In this document: positions 8,991-17,708 of the stretch, piece by piece
How the letters are laid out: the number at the start of each line of letters is the position of its first letter
How positions within the stretch are numbered: the first letter of the stretch is position 1
Assembly: GCA_030429205.1 (NCBI GenBank)
Contig: JAUICZ010000001.1
Coordinates: 1,292,806 to 1,356,805 of the forward strand
Direction of reading: 5' to 3'
Source of the DNA: Bacteroidia bacterium
Lineage (GTDB): Bacteria > Bacteroidota > Bacteroidia > Chitinophagales > Chitinophagaceae
DNA length: 64,000 nt
Made by a program: the position numbers and the translations under genes
The notes under the pieces: model-generated
What the model was told of the DNA's origin: nothing
Seen by the model: only the letters and a program-made list of their open reading frames with translations
Databases searched by the model: none

Positions 8991-10316
8991 CAGCCCATTG
9001 TTGATGTTGAGGTAATCTATAGCTTCTCCTGTAACAAAAATGCTGCCCGTTATCAATAATGCATCTTCTTTACCCAAAGCTTCTCTGGCGGCTTTTACCG
9101 CATCGGCTACTGTGCCAAACACATCCCCTGCTAAGCCAAACTCCGCTGCTTTTTTCTTTACCTCGCTGGCTGCCATAGCCCGTGGTATATCTGCATTGCA
9201 GAAGTAGTAGGTAGCATCTTTGGGGAATAGTTGCAGTGCTTTGTCTACCTCTTTATCTTTTACAAAACCCAGCACAATGTGTTTTTTAGCAGCGGTTACA
9301 TTTGCCCATTGTTGCAGTACAAACGTAAGTCCGTTGGGGTTGTGTGCCACATCTGCTATAATAAGTGGTTCGTCTTGCAGCACATCCCACCTGCCGCGCA
9401 GCCCTGTTAGTTTCTTTACATGTTCCAGCGCAGCTATGGCGGTATCGAAAGGAAGATCTGCCATGCCCGAGGATACCAAAACCTCTCTGGCGGCTAATGC
9501 TGTTTTTATGTTAGAAGATTGATAGTCGCCCAGTAAGTCGGTAACCACATCATACATTTCTCTGCGTGCACGGTTAACGGCCTTAAAGGTTTGTGTTTTT
9601 AAATTGCTGTTGGTGCGCACCATATCCCACATGGCAGAAGCATGATACAATACCGTATGCTTGTGTACTGCCTGCTCGAAGAATACCTGCTCTGTTTCCT
9701 CGTGCTGCTCACCGATGACCACCGGCACACCTTCTTTTATAATACCTGCTTTTTCTCCTGCAATTTCTGCCAGTGTGTTACCGAGGAAATCCATATGATC
9801 GTACCCGATGTTGGTGATCACAGATAGTATTGGTGTGACCACGTTGGTACTGTCCAGCCTGCCGCCCATGCCTGTTTCCAGTATGGCAATATCTACCTCT
9901 TCTTCTGCAAACTTCTGGAAGGCCATGGCTACCGTTATCTCGAAGAACGAAGGCTCTATCTCTTCTATAGACTGTTGGTGTTTTGCTACAAAATCTACCA
10001 CCCAATTTTTACTGACAGCATTGCCATTGATGCGTATCCGTTCTCTGAAATCTACCAGGTGCGGAGAGGTGTACAAACCTACCTTATACCCCGCATGCTG
10101 AAACATAGCTGCCAGCATATGGCTCACACTGCCTTTACCATTGGTGCCTGCTACGTGTATGCTCTTGAACTTTTGATGCGGGTTGTTGAGTGCCTCGCAA
10201 AGTTTAAGCGTGTTAGTGAGGTCTTTCTTAACAGCTGCCGCACCTACACGGGTAAACATGGGCAACTGCTCGTATAAATAACTGATTGTTTGCTCGTAAG
10301 TATTTTCTGCTGACAT
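8958..10316 (-). CDS. folC: bifunctional folylpolyglutamate/dihydrofolate synthase
   Basis: A 452-residue Mur-ligase-superfamily protein. Landmarks are HVAGTNGKGSVSHMLA (P-loop, about residues 53-68), YTSPHLVDFRERIRING, ETGMGGRLDSTNVV, ITNIGYDHMDFLG and DVAHNPNG. FolC adds L-glutamate to dihydropteroate and to reduced folates. The gene is 6 bp downstream of a TonB-like gene on the same strand, so the two are likely co-transcribed even though their functions are unrelated. Its last 33 bp overlap the converging sugar transferase gene. Confidence 0.93.
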   Translation of the reverse strand: MSAENTYEQTISYLYEQLPMFTRVGAAAVKKDLTNTLKLCEALNNPHQKFKSIHVAGTNGKGSVSHMLAAMFQHAGYKVGLYTSPHLVDFRERIRINGNAVSKNWVVDFVAKHQQSIEEIEPSFFEITVAMAFQKFAEEEVDIAILETGMGGRLDSTNVVTPILSVITNIGYDHMDFLGNTLAEIAGEKAGIIKEGVPVVIGEQHEETEQVFFEQAVHKHTVLYHASAMWDMVRTNSNLKTQTFKAVNRARREMYDVVTDLLGDYQSSNIKTALAAREVLVSSGMADLPFDTAIAALEHVKKLTGLRGRWDVLQDEPLIIADVAHNPNGLTFVLQQWANVTAAKKHIVLGFVKDKEVDKALQLFPKDATYYFCNADIPRAMAASEVKKKAAEFGLAGDVFGTVADAVKAAREALGKEDALLITGSIFVTGEAIDYLNINNGLLFPTTLEEYN

Positions 10317-10322
10317 ATACGC

Positions 10323-11162
10323 CTAAGAACGTGTTTTGAATACAAAGGTAATACTCCCGAACTGTTCTTCGGGTGCTGTGGTACTTTTATTGAAGCGGAT
10401 ACGGCTGATCTTCTCCAAAGCAATATTCCTAAGCTGTGTATTACTGGCCGATACAATGCGTTTGTTGGTGATGATACCCTCTTTATTTACCGTGATGCGT
10501 ACCACTACCTTACCGCTCTCTTTAAAATCTGCATCGGGTGGTGGGGCTGCTACTATGTGCCGCCCATCGAGGCTGAAGTTGAAACCACGACCGCCATTAC
10601 CGGGAGTGCCCTCATAATTGTCTGCCCCTGCCGTACCGCCGGGTACGCCTCTGTCTCCATTACCTGTGGTGTTGCCCTCGCTACTGCCCGCTACATTGCT
10701 GCCTGCATTATTGCCCCCTTCTCCCGTAGCACCGGGGTACTGATATTTGGGTTTGGGAGCAGGCTTGGCATTGTCGGTTGCAGGTTGTGTGCTGTTGTTA
10801 TTGCGATTGCTGTTAACGGTTTTATGCTCGTTTGTATTGCTTGGTTTTTTACTGTCGTTGATGGCAGGCGCATCGGGGTCGTCGCTTTCCGGTGTATTAG
10901 TTGGCAGGGCATTGCTGCTGCTGTTGTTCATTTGCGGAGCACTCGATACCTCTGGTGCCGGAGCACCTACGGCCATGGGCTGATCGTCTCCGAAACCATC
11001 TTCGAAAGTACCCAGATTTACCTCTACCCCCATATCCTCCACAGGCTCTAGCTGTGGTATGGTATAGTTGATGAGGAAGAACAATAATAGTAACAACAGG
11101 TGTACACCCACCGTCCATGCGGCGGCTTTGTAATTGATTGTTTGTTGTTGTGCGATGCTCAT
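10323..11162 (-). CDS. TonB-like energy transducer / TonB-family protein
   Basis: A 279-residue protein with one N-terminal membrane helix (about residues 17-35, VGVHLLLLLLFFLINY), a long disordered linker rich in N, S, G, T and P, and a C-terminal TonB-like domain (VVRITVNKEGIITNKRIV, IRFNKS, GSITFVFK). The layout matches inner membrane proteins that pass proton-motive force from ExbB/ExbD to outer membrane receptors. In Bacteroidota such genes usually follow exbB/exbD; neither is next to it here, as the upstream side is a 790-bp gap. It precedes folC by 6 bp. Confidence 0.8.
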   Translation of the reverse strand: MSIAQQQTINYKAAAWTVGVHLLLLLLFFLINYTIPQLEPVEDMGVEVNLGTFEDGFGDDQPMAVGAPAPEVSSAPQMNNSSSNALPTNTPESDDPDAPAINDSKKPSNTNEHKTVNSNRNNNSTQPATDNAKPAPKPKYQYPGATGEGGNNAGSNVAGSSEGNTTGNGDRGVPGGTAGADNYEGTPGNGGRGFNFSLDGRHIVAAPPPDADFKESGKVVVRITVNKEGIITNKRIVSASNTQLRNIALEKISRIRFNKSTTAPEEQFGSITFVFKTRS

Positions 11163-11607
11163 AGCAGGGTTTAAAAATACTGAATAGTATTTAAGGGTGT
11201 AGTAATTGACTGTTAAAACGGTTAAGTTTTGTTAACTGCAACAATTTATTTTTTAGGGGTATTCGCAAATTTGCAGGCTTATTGGTTAATGATGTACTCA
11301 TTTTTGATGATTTAAGGGGCAGGTAAACTTGTGGTGGGCGTTTGCTGTGCTTTTTCATGATTGTGATAGCGTTTTTGGTTATAAAATCTACTATAATAAA
11401 TATACGCTTATTTGTATTAAATACCTATTAAACGGTTTGCGGGTTTTCTGTAATCTTTGGCGAATTTTTACCTGTTGTTAGTAGGTTCTGTACGTTTCTT
11501 TACAGAGGATGTGCAGTTTTGCCAATATGGTTGCACGGGGTTTGTTGTTTTGCCATTTTGACTGCTTTTTTTCTGTTATAATATCTTTTACTGTTCTTTC
11601 TCTGTCC

Positions 11608-11900
11608 TTTTCTTTTTACGCAAAAAGAAAGGACCAAAGAAAAGGCGCCGAGACTTGATTACCTCAAAAGTCTCGGTTGGGATTTCTATTATGCTGTAAT
11701 ACTACTGTGCTGCCGGGCCTTCTTCTCCCTCTTCATGGCGAGGACCGTAGGGGTAAAGCAACCATACAAAAACATGGTCATGCTGAACTCGATTCAGCAT
11801 CTAGCGAAACATGTACTCAGTACTCTAGACCCTGAATTGCGAAGCACTCATTGAGTCAACTAATAGACATCATGAACGAGATAATCAAGTTCAGGGTGAC
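11608..11900. repeat. composite extragenic palindromic repeat
   Basis: Three structures follow each other. TCCTTTTCTTTTT / AAAAAGAAAGGA around 11605-11634 is a near-perfect stem followed by ACCAAAGAAAAGGCGCC, wording typical of scattered REP-like elements. GAGACTT and AAGTCTC (about 11650-11675) form a second stem. CATGCTGAAC and TTCAGCATC near 11780-11801, with AGACCCTGA and TTCAGGGTGAC near 11827-11900, form a third element of the 'tcatgctgaact...ttcagggtgac' kind that recurs between genes in many Bacteroidota. Copy number in this genome cannot be checked here. Confidence 0.55.
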
Positions 11901-11918
11901 TTTTGTTTTGTTATGTGG

Positions 11919-11950
11919 TATTTCATTTCATCCCAAAAGTGGGATGGGAT
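11919..11950. repeat. ATCCCA-AAAG-TGGGAT hairpin, copy 1
   Basis: CATCCCA and TGGGATG pair around AAAG just past the stop codon of the 374-residue gene. An outer arm TATTTCATTTCATCCCA matches the reverse complement of copy 2 (13163-13194) in all but one of its 17 bases. The loop has the same orientation in both copies. There is no T run, so it is not a standard intrinsic terminator. Confidence 0.7.
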
Positions 11951-11953
11951 AAA

Positions 11954-13078
11954 TTAATTTTCACTCCTTCTCGCTATATCTGCTTCCGTTTCAAAATTAA
12001 CTTCTTGTGCGTGTACCCTGATTTTACCTACATAGCTATTTATCCCTTTTTCTTCATAGAATTCTTGTAGTTTGTCAAGACTTATCCACTTTGAACCTAA
12101 CAAGTTATCGATAAATAAATCAGAAAACAATTTATGACTAAGGGTTCTACCCACTATATTTTTGTTTGTCAACTTTACATCTTCTTCTTGTATTTTCTTT
12201 ACCATGCAAATAGGTATATGATCACCTGTAGAAAATAGATTAGCATCTGGTCTTGTCAAGTTACTTGTTGGCCTTAGGAATGCCGCACAATAAGGGAACC
12301 TAAAACCTTCTGGGTACTTTCCATTAGAATAATTTGAACAATAACCACTTTGACATAAATTACCATCAAGTTTTTTTATCTGGTCACTAACATTACCCTG
12401 TGAAAAGTATAACGTGTTTGTGTTCCATGTTTTGTATTGTAGATGAACAAACCTAACCCTATTGTTAATCAGGTCAAACTGTTCATATACCATATCTGTA
12501 CCAGTTACTCTTTCCCCTTTATCAGGATGTAATAAACGCATCCTTAAAACCCTGTTATTATCTAAAGAATAGTCTTGTAGTTTTTCATCTTCATATAATT
12601 TCTGCTCAAAAAAATCAAACCTTTTTAAAGTATTAAAATCGTGATTTAGTAAACTGTTTTCTGATATATCTTCTGGGTTAAAAAATTCAAGAATAGCTTC
12701 TAATTCGATAATTCTTTTCGTAATCATACTGGCATCATCCCCTTCGTTATTTTGTTCTAATAACTTCTGATTTATATCTATATCTTCTTGTACTAACTCT
12801 TGAGGTAGCACCTCTGAATTATTCTCTTTTGATGTAAAAAATGCTCTCTGTCTATAGTATTTTACTAATTCGTGTTCATTGGTCTTTGTTACTAATTGCT
12901 TAACTTCTTTAAAAAGCTCCTCATCTACATCTTTTATTAAAGCCATAGCCTTTCTATATGGAACCATCTGTTGGCTTCTCCTTGCAACACTTAGTGCTTC
13001 TCTCAATCCACAAAGCAACTTGAATGCATGGTTTCTTCTAACATCTTCTGTTACATTTTCATCTTTGAAATAGCTCAT
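11954..13078 (-). CDS. orphan AT-rich protein with possible QxK nuclease core
   Basis: A 374-residue cytoplasmic protein with no signal peptide or membrane helix. I do not recognise the family. The N-terminal third is helical and charged (LREALSVARRSQQMVPYRKAM). The central part contains GERVTGTDMVYEQFD followed after a short gap by RFVHLQYKTW, which has the D...QxK spacing of PD-(D/E)xK folds of the Mrr type. A cysteine-bearing stretch follows (GNLCQSGYCSNY, FPYCAAFLRPT), perhaps binding metal. Codon use is much more AT-rich than the neighbouring DUF3987 gene, the gene lies between two copies of one hairpin, and a perfect 16-bp palindrome sits 45 bp before the start. Recent acquisition is likely; a nuclease role is inference. 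Confidence 0.75.
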   Translation of the reverse strand: MSYFKDENVTEDVRRNHAFKLLCGLREALSVARRSQQMVPYRKAMALIKDVDEELFKEVKQLVTKTNEHELVKYYRQRAFFTSKENNSEVLPQELVQEDIDINQKLLEQNNEGDDASMITKRIIELEAILEFFNPEDISENSLLNHDFNTLKRFDFFEQKLYEDEKLQDYSLDNNRVLRMRLLHPDKGERVTGTDMVYEQFDLINNRVRFVHLQYKTWNTNTLYFSQGNVSDQIKKLDGNLCQSGYCSNYSNGKYPEGFRFPYCAAFLRPTSNLTRPDANLFSTGDHIPICMVKKIQEEDVKLTNKNIVGRTLSHKLFSDLFIDNLLGSKWISLDKLQEFYEEKGINSYVGKIRVHAQEVNFETEADIARRSEN

Positions 13079-13123
13079 ACATATATTTTTATATAAAAAT
13101 ATAATAAAAATGTATTGTAAAAC

Positions 13124-13139
13124 AGGGTGAAATCACCCT
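13124..13139. promoter_or_regulatory. palindromic operator-like site AGGGTGAAATCACCCT
   Basis: A perfect palindrome (7-bp arms, AA centre) 45 bp upstream of the 374-residue gene's ATG, embedded in AT-rich DNA. Near-identical sites lie before other accessory genes at 43090 and 63646, so it is probably a binding site for a repressor rather than a terminator. Confidence 0.5.
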
Positions 13140-13159
13140 ATTTTAGATTTATAGTAAAC

Positions 13160-13194
13160 CATTCCATCCCAAAAGTGGGATGGAATGAAATAGT
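13160..13194. repeat. ATCCCA-AAAG-TGGGAT hairpin, copy 2
   Basis: CATTCCATCCCA (13160-13171) and TGGGATGGAATG (13176-13187) form a perfect 12-bp stem around AAAG, just past the stop codon of the DUF3987 gene. It shares arms and loop with the copy at 11919. Together they bracket the AT-rich orphan gene. Confidence 0.7.
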
Positions 13195-13197
13195 ATG

Positions 13198-14628
13198 CTA
13201 ACCAGCTTTGCAATGCTTATCTACCCAACGCCACACAGTGGTACTTTTAGTTTTACTACCTAACACTTGCTCAGCAATCTCCTCGTAGCTCATACCCATA
13301 CTTCTACACCGGCAAGCTTCTTCTATCTTCTCCTTCTTATCCTCAATCTCTACCTCTTTGCTTTTGCTTTGGCGCAGTTCTATTTGCTCGTATACGTGTA
13401 AGGTGTAGTGCAGCAGGTGGGTGCTGATGGCGAGGGCATTATTAAAATCTGTTTTCAGGCATTTGAGTGTGCCGTCCAAACTATCAATAAACCGTATGCA
13501 GGTGAGCACCATGGCTATGCGGTAGGTGATGAGCCCGAGGCGGTTGACCGTACCATCCAGGTCGTCGCTGATGTGCTCCTGTATCTCTGTTTTTACAGCC
13601 GCAAAGTAGCGCACAAACTCTTTTTGCTGGTGGGGGTGCAGGGCAAACTGTACGGGCGTTTCTTTATGCTCCAGCTTTTTGTACATGGCTAAAAACCTGT
13701 CTGCCAGTCGCGCGAAATAGTATTCATCATCTCCGCCCTCATCATCAAACGGGTCTTTAAAACCTGCCCTGCTTTGCAGTACATAAAACATAAATCGGCT
13801 GAACAGCCCGTTCTCTATCGTAGGCAGCAGTTTGTGCAACTGCCCCTGTGTACCGCTCAATACTACACTCAACATGGGGCGGGTGATCTTTACATCCTCA
13901 TTGTTCGCCCGGCGAAAATAACTCACCGGCTCGTGGTGGAAACCCTTGCGCAGTACATCGTTAAAGTTGCCGTAGTCCTGCTTCAGCATATCTGCCAGTG
14001 TATCGCCCTCTGTCTCAAAAATAATACCCCTGCCATCGTTCTCGTCCAGTAGTTGCATCAAGGCAGTTTTGCTGCTGTTGGCGGGCAGGTACAGCTTTAA
14101 ATGCTTGGGTGGAGTGGGTGGTACGGGTGGCTCTTGCAGCTTGCCCTTGTCGTACAGCCTTACCTGTCTTTGGTAATGCGCCTGTTCTTCTGCAAACTTC
14201 TCGATAGCCTGTTTTGCCTGTTGCTCTCGGTAAGCGTCGGTAGCTTCTCCAAGGTCTTTCGCCCAAAGCAAAGCCCCTTTACCCGTGCCGTGTTTACCTA
14301 CTATAAAACAATACAGGTTGGGGTGGATGGTACGACGCATATACATGCCCTGTACATTGGGCAGCATACCGCTCAACAAGCCTATGGCGCCCATCAGAAA
14401 AACTTCTTGTCCTTCACGGTCGGGCAGTCGCTCGCAGGCTACACGCAGCAGTGGCGGCAGCTCGTCAAACAGCTCATCGCTCATGGGTAAAAAATCGGGG
14501 ATGTACTCCTCTTTGTCTTTGGGTGGTAGTCCATCATTCAGGTCAAAGTTCGGCGGAATGAATACTACCTTTTTGCCTTTGGGGGCATGTTCGTCATGGT
14601 TGCCCTTTTGGGCTTTGTCATCTTTCAT
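13198..14628 (-). CDS. DUF3987 domain protein with C-terminal helix-turn-helix
   Basis: A 476-residue protein with a P-loop-like motif VGKHGTGKGALLW near residues 110-122, IIFETEGDTLADMLKQD, and RPMLSVVLSGTQGQLHKLL, all features of the DUF3987 primase/helicase-like ATPase family common in mobile DNA. The last 45 residues (GMSYEEIAEQVLGS, STTVWRWVDKHC) form a helix-turn-helix of resolvase or transposon type. The GC-rich, normal codon use suggests long residence in this genome. The gene is read leftward behind a small XRE regulator. Such genes occur as orphans in Bacteroidota; whether this copy acts in replication of an element or in defence is unknown. Confidence 0.8.
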   Translation of the reverse strand: MKDDKAQKGNHDEHAPKGKKVVFIPPNFDLNDGLPPKDKEEYIPDFLPMSDELFDELPPLLRVACERLPDREGQEVFLMGAIGLLSGMLPNVQGMYMRRTIHPNLYCFIVGKHGTGKGALLWAKDLGEATDAYREQQAKQAIEKFAEEQAHYQRQVRLYDKGKLQEPPVPPTPPKHLKLYLPANSSKTALMQLLDENDGRGIIFETEGDTLADMLKQDYGNFNDVLRKGFHHEPVSYFRRANNEDVKITRPMLSVVLSGTQGQLHKLLPTIENGLFSRFMFYVLQSRAGFKDPFDDEGGDDEYYFARLADRFLAMYKKLEHKETPVQFALHPHQQKEFVRYFAAVKTEIQEHISDDLDGTVNRLGLITYRIAMVLTCIRFIDSLDGTLKCLKTDFNNALAISTHLLHYTLHVYEQIELRQSKSKEVEIEDKKEKIEEACRCRSMGMSYEEIAEQVLGSKTKSTTVWRWVDKHCKAG

Positions 14629-14711
14629 GGTTCAACTATTAAATGGTTTTCTAATAGTTATGTGGTAGGGCAAATGTACAATAAAATATTTAATTATTGT
14701 TTTTAACGAAT

Positions 14712-14954
14712 TTACAGCCCCTCTACCAGCTCACTTAATTCTATTTCGAGGCCTTTGCAGATCTGTGTCAGGTAGATGTAGGATGGGTTGAAATTCCCTT
14801 TTTCTAAGCTATGGATAGACTGCCTGTCTTTATCGACAGCGTTGCCGAGGTCTGCAAGAGACATTTCTTTGCCTTCTCTTATAGACTTGACCTTAGCACC
14901 TAGCTTCTTCAGCCGCTCTTTATCCTTTTTACTTAATGGGTGTGGCATCCACAT
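14712..14954 (-). CDS. small XRE-family DNA-binding protein
   Basis: An 80-residue helix-turn-helix protein: SIREGKEMSLADLGNAVDKD, RQSIHSLEKG and the typical LTQICKGLEIELSELV end. Start ATG 14954 (an in-frame ATG two codons on is equally possible; a TTG precedes). It lies 83 bp upstream of the DUF3987 gene on the same strand and probably controls it. The XRE plus DUF3987 pair recurs in Bacteroidota, by memory. Confidence 0.85.
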   Translation of the reverse strand: MWMPHPLSKKDKERLKKLGAKVKSIREGKEMSLADLGNAVDKDRQSIHSLEKGNFNPSYIYLTQICKGLEIELSELVEGL

Positions 14955-15045
14955 CAATAATAGATATCATGTGGATAGCAGTTGTAAATGGTACCTTTGA
15001 CAGTTGAAGTTACTTTATTACTTTCACATCCTGAAAATAATAACC

Positions 15046-15267
15046 ATGAAAAGTACTTATCCCGAGTTTGTACACCATGCAACAGAGCTGTCTGCGTATA
15101 TATACAGTGCAGATACTTTTATTATTGCGCTGAAGAATAAAGAGGTCATCCGTTTTGTAGCCGACGATGCTGATGAGTTTATTGCCTGGCTTACACACCA
15201 CGGCATTCGTGATATTAAGCACAAGGCGCGCAGCCCAGTGTATAACAGCTATTTTAATGCAAATTGA
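15046..15267 (+). CDS. hypothetical 73-residue protein
   Basis: Start ATG 15046; an in-frame TTG at 15004 has no support. The peptide (KSTYPEFVHHATEL..., FIIALKNKEVIRFVADDADEF, WLTHHGIRDI) is a compact alpha/beta sequence with no signal peptide. It has no recognised family. TTTG at 14996 and TACTTTC near 15010-15022 could be a promoter in the spacer divergent from the XRE gene. A GGTG-TTTT-CACC palindrome follows at 15281-15292. Confidence 0.6.
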   Translation: MKSTYPEFVHHATELSAYIYSADTFIIALKNKEVIRFVADDADEFIAWLTHHGIRDIKHKARSPVYNSYFNAN

Positions 15268-15494
15268 TGTAAAACGGTAAGGTGTTTTCACCCGTTATAG
15301 TTAAAGTATTGCTCATTAATATCACTATGGGTTAAATGTTGTTTTTACAACGGTGGGCCTGTAAAGAAATTGCAGTTAGTAATGGGGTAGGTATTTTAAA
15401 CTACCGGTTAGTTTTTTTGTGATTTTTAAGAATTACCCAACCTTTCTGTGACAATTCTCCCTCTACTACCTACAGACACTAAACTATTGACAAC

Positions 15495-17648
15495 ATGAAA
15501 AAACTCATCTACCTACCCTTGCTGGCTATATTATTTAGTCTGCAAGCCAATGCATCACATTTAAACGGCGGCGAGCTGCGTTACGAATTTAACGGCACCA
15601 GCTATGTGGTTTACCTAAGCTTGTATGGAGATTGTGCAGGAGCAGCAATGGCCAACTCTGCTACTGTAAACATCAGCTCTGTATCGCAAAGCCAGTCGTT
15701 CAATCTTGCGTTACAAAAAACATCTACCAATTATGTAACAGTACCTTGCCCGGGTGGTAGTACTAAGTGTACCAACCCTTCATCGAACTTGCCGGGTTAC
15801 TACATAGCAGAATTTATGGCTACGGTTACCTTGACGCCCGCGTCAGACTGGGTATTATCTACTACCATGAGTGCCAGAAACACTATGATCAACATTGGTG
15901 GTGGTAATTTGTATTTAGAGGCCACGCTGGATAACAGCAACGGAAACAACACCAATGCCTACTTGCCTAACACTCCACCTTTTTACATTCCTGCAAACAA
16001 TACCATATTGGTACCGATGCAGGTGCTGGATGCAGATGGTGATAGTGTAGTAATGGAAAAGATACCTGCTTATGTAGCTAAAAATTCATCGGCTACCTAC
16101 TCAACAGGCTTTTCTCCTACTGCGCCATTTGGCAGTAGTGGTACTTACACATTGAACAATACGAACAACACCATTACGCTAAAAGGTGTAGTAATGGGTA
16201 GCCACGCAGTTGCTTACCGTATGAAGGAGTATCGCAATGGTAACCTTATTGCCAGCTATACCCGCGACTTTGGTGTAGCGGTATTGCCGGGTAGTGCAAC
16301 GCTTACCTTCCCGCAGATAAACCCTAACAGCATACAAACAGCATATGCGTGTCCGGGTGCAGCGGGTACTGCAGCACTTAACTTTACAGACCCTAACAGT
16401 AACGATTCTGTTTATATAGATGTTGATATCCCTGCCGCTTTAACCGGTTGGAATGTTGTGGTTAATAATGTACCCGGTAAACCAACGGCTAATCTAGGCA
16501 TTACGTGGACAGCCCCGTCGAACCTTAATCCATCCGTGATACCGCATGCTTACATTAAATTACGTGTAAGAGACAACGCATGCCCTCGTAACATCGCCGA
16601 CTATGCTGTGCTCATCCGTATACAAAACTGCCCTACGGATAGTGTATGGCCCGGCGATGCCAACAGCGACAAGATCACCAATTTGTTAGACCCGCTGGCT
16701 ATTGCAGTGGCTTACGGTAAAACCGGTCCTACCCGCCCGAATGCTACAGTTAACTATGTGGCACAGTGGGCGCAAGACTGGTCGCACACATACCCTATAT
16801 CGGGTAAGAATGTGAAGCACGGCGACTGTAATGGTGATGGTGTAGTTAACCTGGCAGACCTTGGTGCCGTAGCACTCAACTGGGGGCAAACGCATCCTAA
16901 AGGTGGACCGCGTAGTAAAACTACAGGAGTGCCGGATCTGTATTACGATATCACAGGTATCAAGTTTGCACCGGGGGTAACGGTAGCCGTACCTATCAAG
17001 CTGGGTAGCACAACCGACCCGATGAATGATTTCTACGGATTGGGTACAACCGTTAGTATTGGTGGTGGTGTAGCATTATCATCTCAGGCAACTATCACAA
17101 CAAGTACCAGCTGGCTGGGCAACAGTAGCAATACGCTGGAGTTTAATAAAGATAAGAACTACGCTGTGGTAGATTGGGTTTATGCGCGTACCGATCAGCA
17201 AAACCAAAATGGTAGCGGTACTATTGCTACGCTGAACTTTACTATCTCGCCAAATGCAAAACCGGGGCAAACCATCGACCTTGATTTTGGTAACACCGTA
17301 ATGGTAGATAAAGACGGTAAGCAAATAACAGACTTTAACCCCATATCAGCATCGGCACAAATAGAGCCACAAGGTGTAAACGATATTGCATCTCAACTGG
17401 AACATGCAACTGTTGTACCAAACCCGTCGGGCAAACAGGCGCAACTACGTTTGCAATTAGTACAGGCAGATGATATACAGATAACCATTACAGACATGGC
17501 AGGTAAAACACTGTGGCAACAAACACAAACTGTAAGTAGTGGTGTACAATACATAACACTACCGGCAGCAGAGTTGGCTAATGGTATCTATATGGTAAAC
17601 CTTGCAAACAGTAACAGCCAAAAAGTAATGAAGTGGATAAAACACTAA
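15495..17648 (+). CDS. secreted type IX substrate with dockerin-like repeats
   Basis: A 717-residue exported protein. The signal peptide is MKKLIYLPLLAILFSLQANA. Beta-rich ectodomains occupy residues 20-370. Near residues 380-460 two Ca-binding dockerin-like loops, PGDANSDKITNLLDPLAIA and HGDCNGDGVVNLADLGAVA, are separated by about 40 residues. The C-terminal 80 residues (VVPNPSGKQAQLRL, ITDMAGKTLW, LANGIYMVNL, KVMKWIKH) are a type A sorting domain for the type IX secretion system. The dockerin pair probably serves intramolecular or cell-surface packing, as cellulosomes are not expected here. Ligand unknown. Confidence 0.85.
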   Translation: MKKLIYLPLLAILFSLQANASHLNGGELRYEFNGTSYVVYLSLYGDCAGAAMANSATVNISSVSQSQSFNLALQKTSTNYVTVPCPGGSTKCTNPSSNLPGYYIAEFMATVTLTPASDWVLSTTMSARNTMINIGGGNLYLEATLDNSNGNNTNAYLPNTPPFYIPANNTILVPMQVLDADGDSVVMEKIPAYVAKNSSATYSTGFSPTAPFGSSGTYTLNNTNNTITLKGVVMGSHAVAYRMKEYRNGNLIASYTRDFGVAVLPGSATLTFPQINPNSIQTAYACPGAAGTAALNFTDPNSNDSVYIDVDIPAALTGWNVVVNNVPGKPTANLGITWTAPSNLNPSVIPHAYIKLRVRDNACPRNIADYAVLIRIQNCPTDSVWPGDANSDKITNLLDPLAIAVAYGKTGPTRPNATVNYVAQWAQDWSHTYPISGKNVKHGDCNGDGVVNLADLGAVALNWGQTHPKGGPRSKTTGVPDLYYDITGIKFAPGVTVAVPIKLGSTTDPMNDFYGLGTTVSIGGGVALSSQATITTSTSWLGNSSNTLEFNKDKNYAVVDWVYARTDQQNQNGSGTIATLNFTISPNAKPGQTIDLDFGNTVMVDKDGKQITDFNPISASAQIEPQGVNDIASQLEHATVVPNPSGKQAQLRLQLVQADDIQITITDMAGKTLWQQTQTVSSGVQYITLPAAELANGIYMVNLANSNSQKVMKWIKH

Positions 17649-17677
17649 AGCAATAATCTAACCTACACTGTGCATAG

Positions 17678-17704
17678 AAAGGGCAGGCTGTAAGCTTGCC
17701 CTTT
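17678..17704. terminator. bidirectional intrinsic terminator
   Basis: AAAGGGCA (17678-17685) pairs with TGCCCTTT (17697-17704), with an inner GCT/AGC stem and T-rich flank. It separates the converging type IX substrate and GlxA-like genes. Confidence 0.85.
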
Positions 17705-17708
17705 TATT

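Larger units (their letters stand above)
11163..11953. other. gene-free 790-bp stretch, partly repeat-derived
   Basis: No credible coding frame is seen. The first 430 bp are T-rich without clear structure. From about 11600 the sequence is a chain of inverted repeats (described separately), and the last 35 bp form a hairpin next to the 374-residue gene. This looks like a site where extragenic repeats and a foreign gene have accumulated downstream of conserved genes. Confidence 0.6.

Noticed and set aside
10557-11051. A 164-codon plus-strand frame opposite the TonB-like gene
   Set aside because: It mirrors the low-complexity linker of the TonB-like protein and lacks homologous features; the minus-strand gene has the membrane helix and domain.
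11919-13194. The two hairpins as terminal inverted repeats of an insertion sequence
   Set aside because: The loops have the same orientation, there is no target-site duplication that I can see, and the enclosed protein has no transposase motif; described instead as repeated hairpins.
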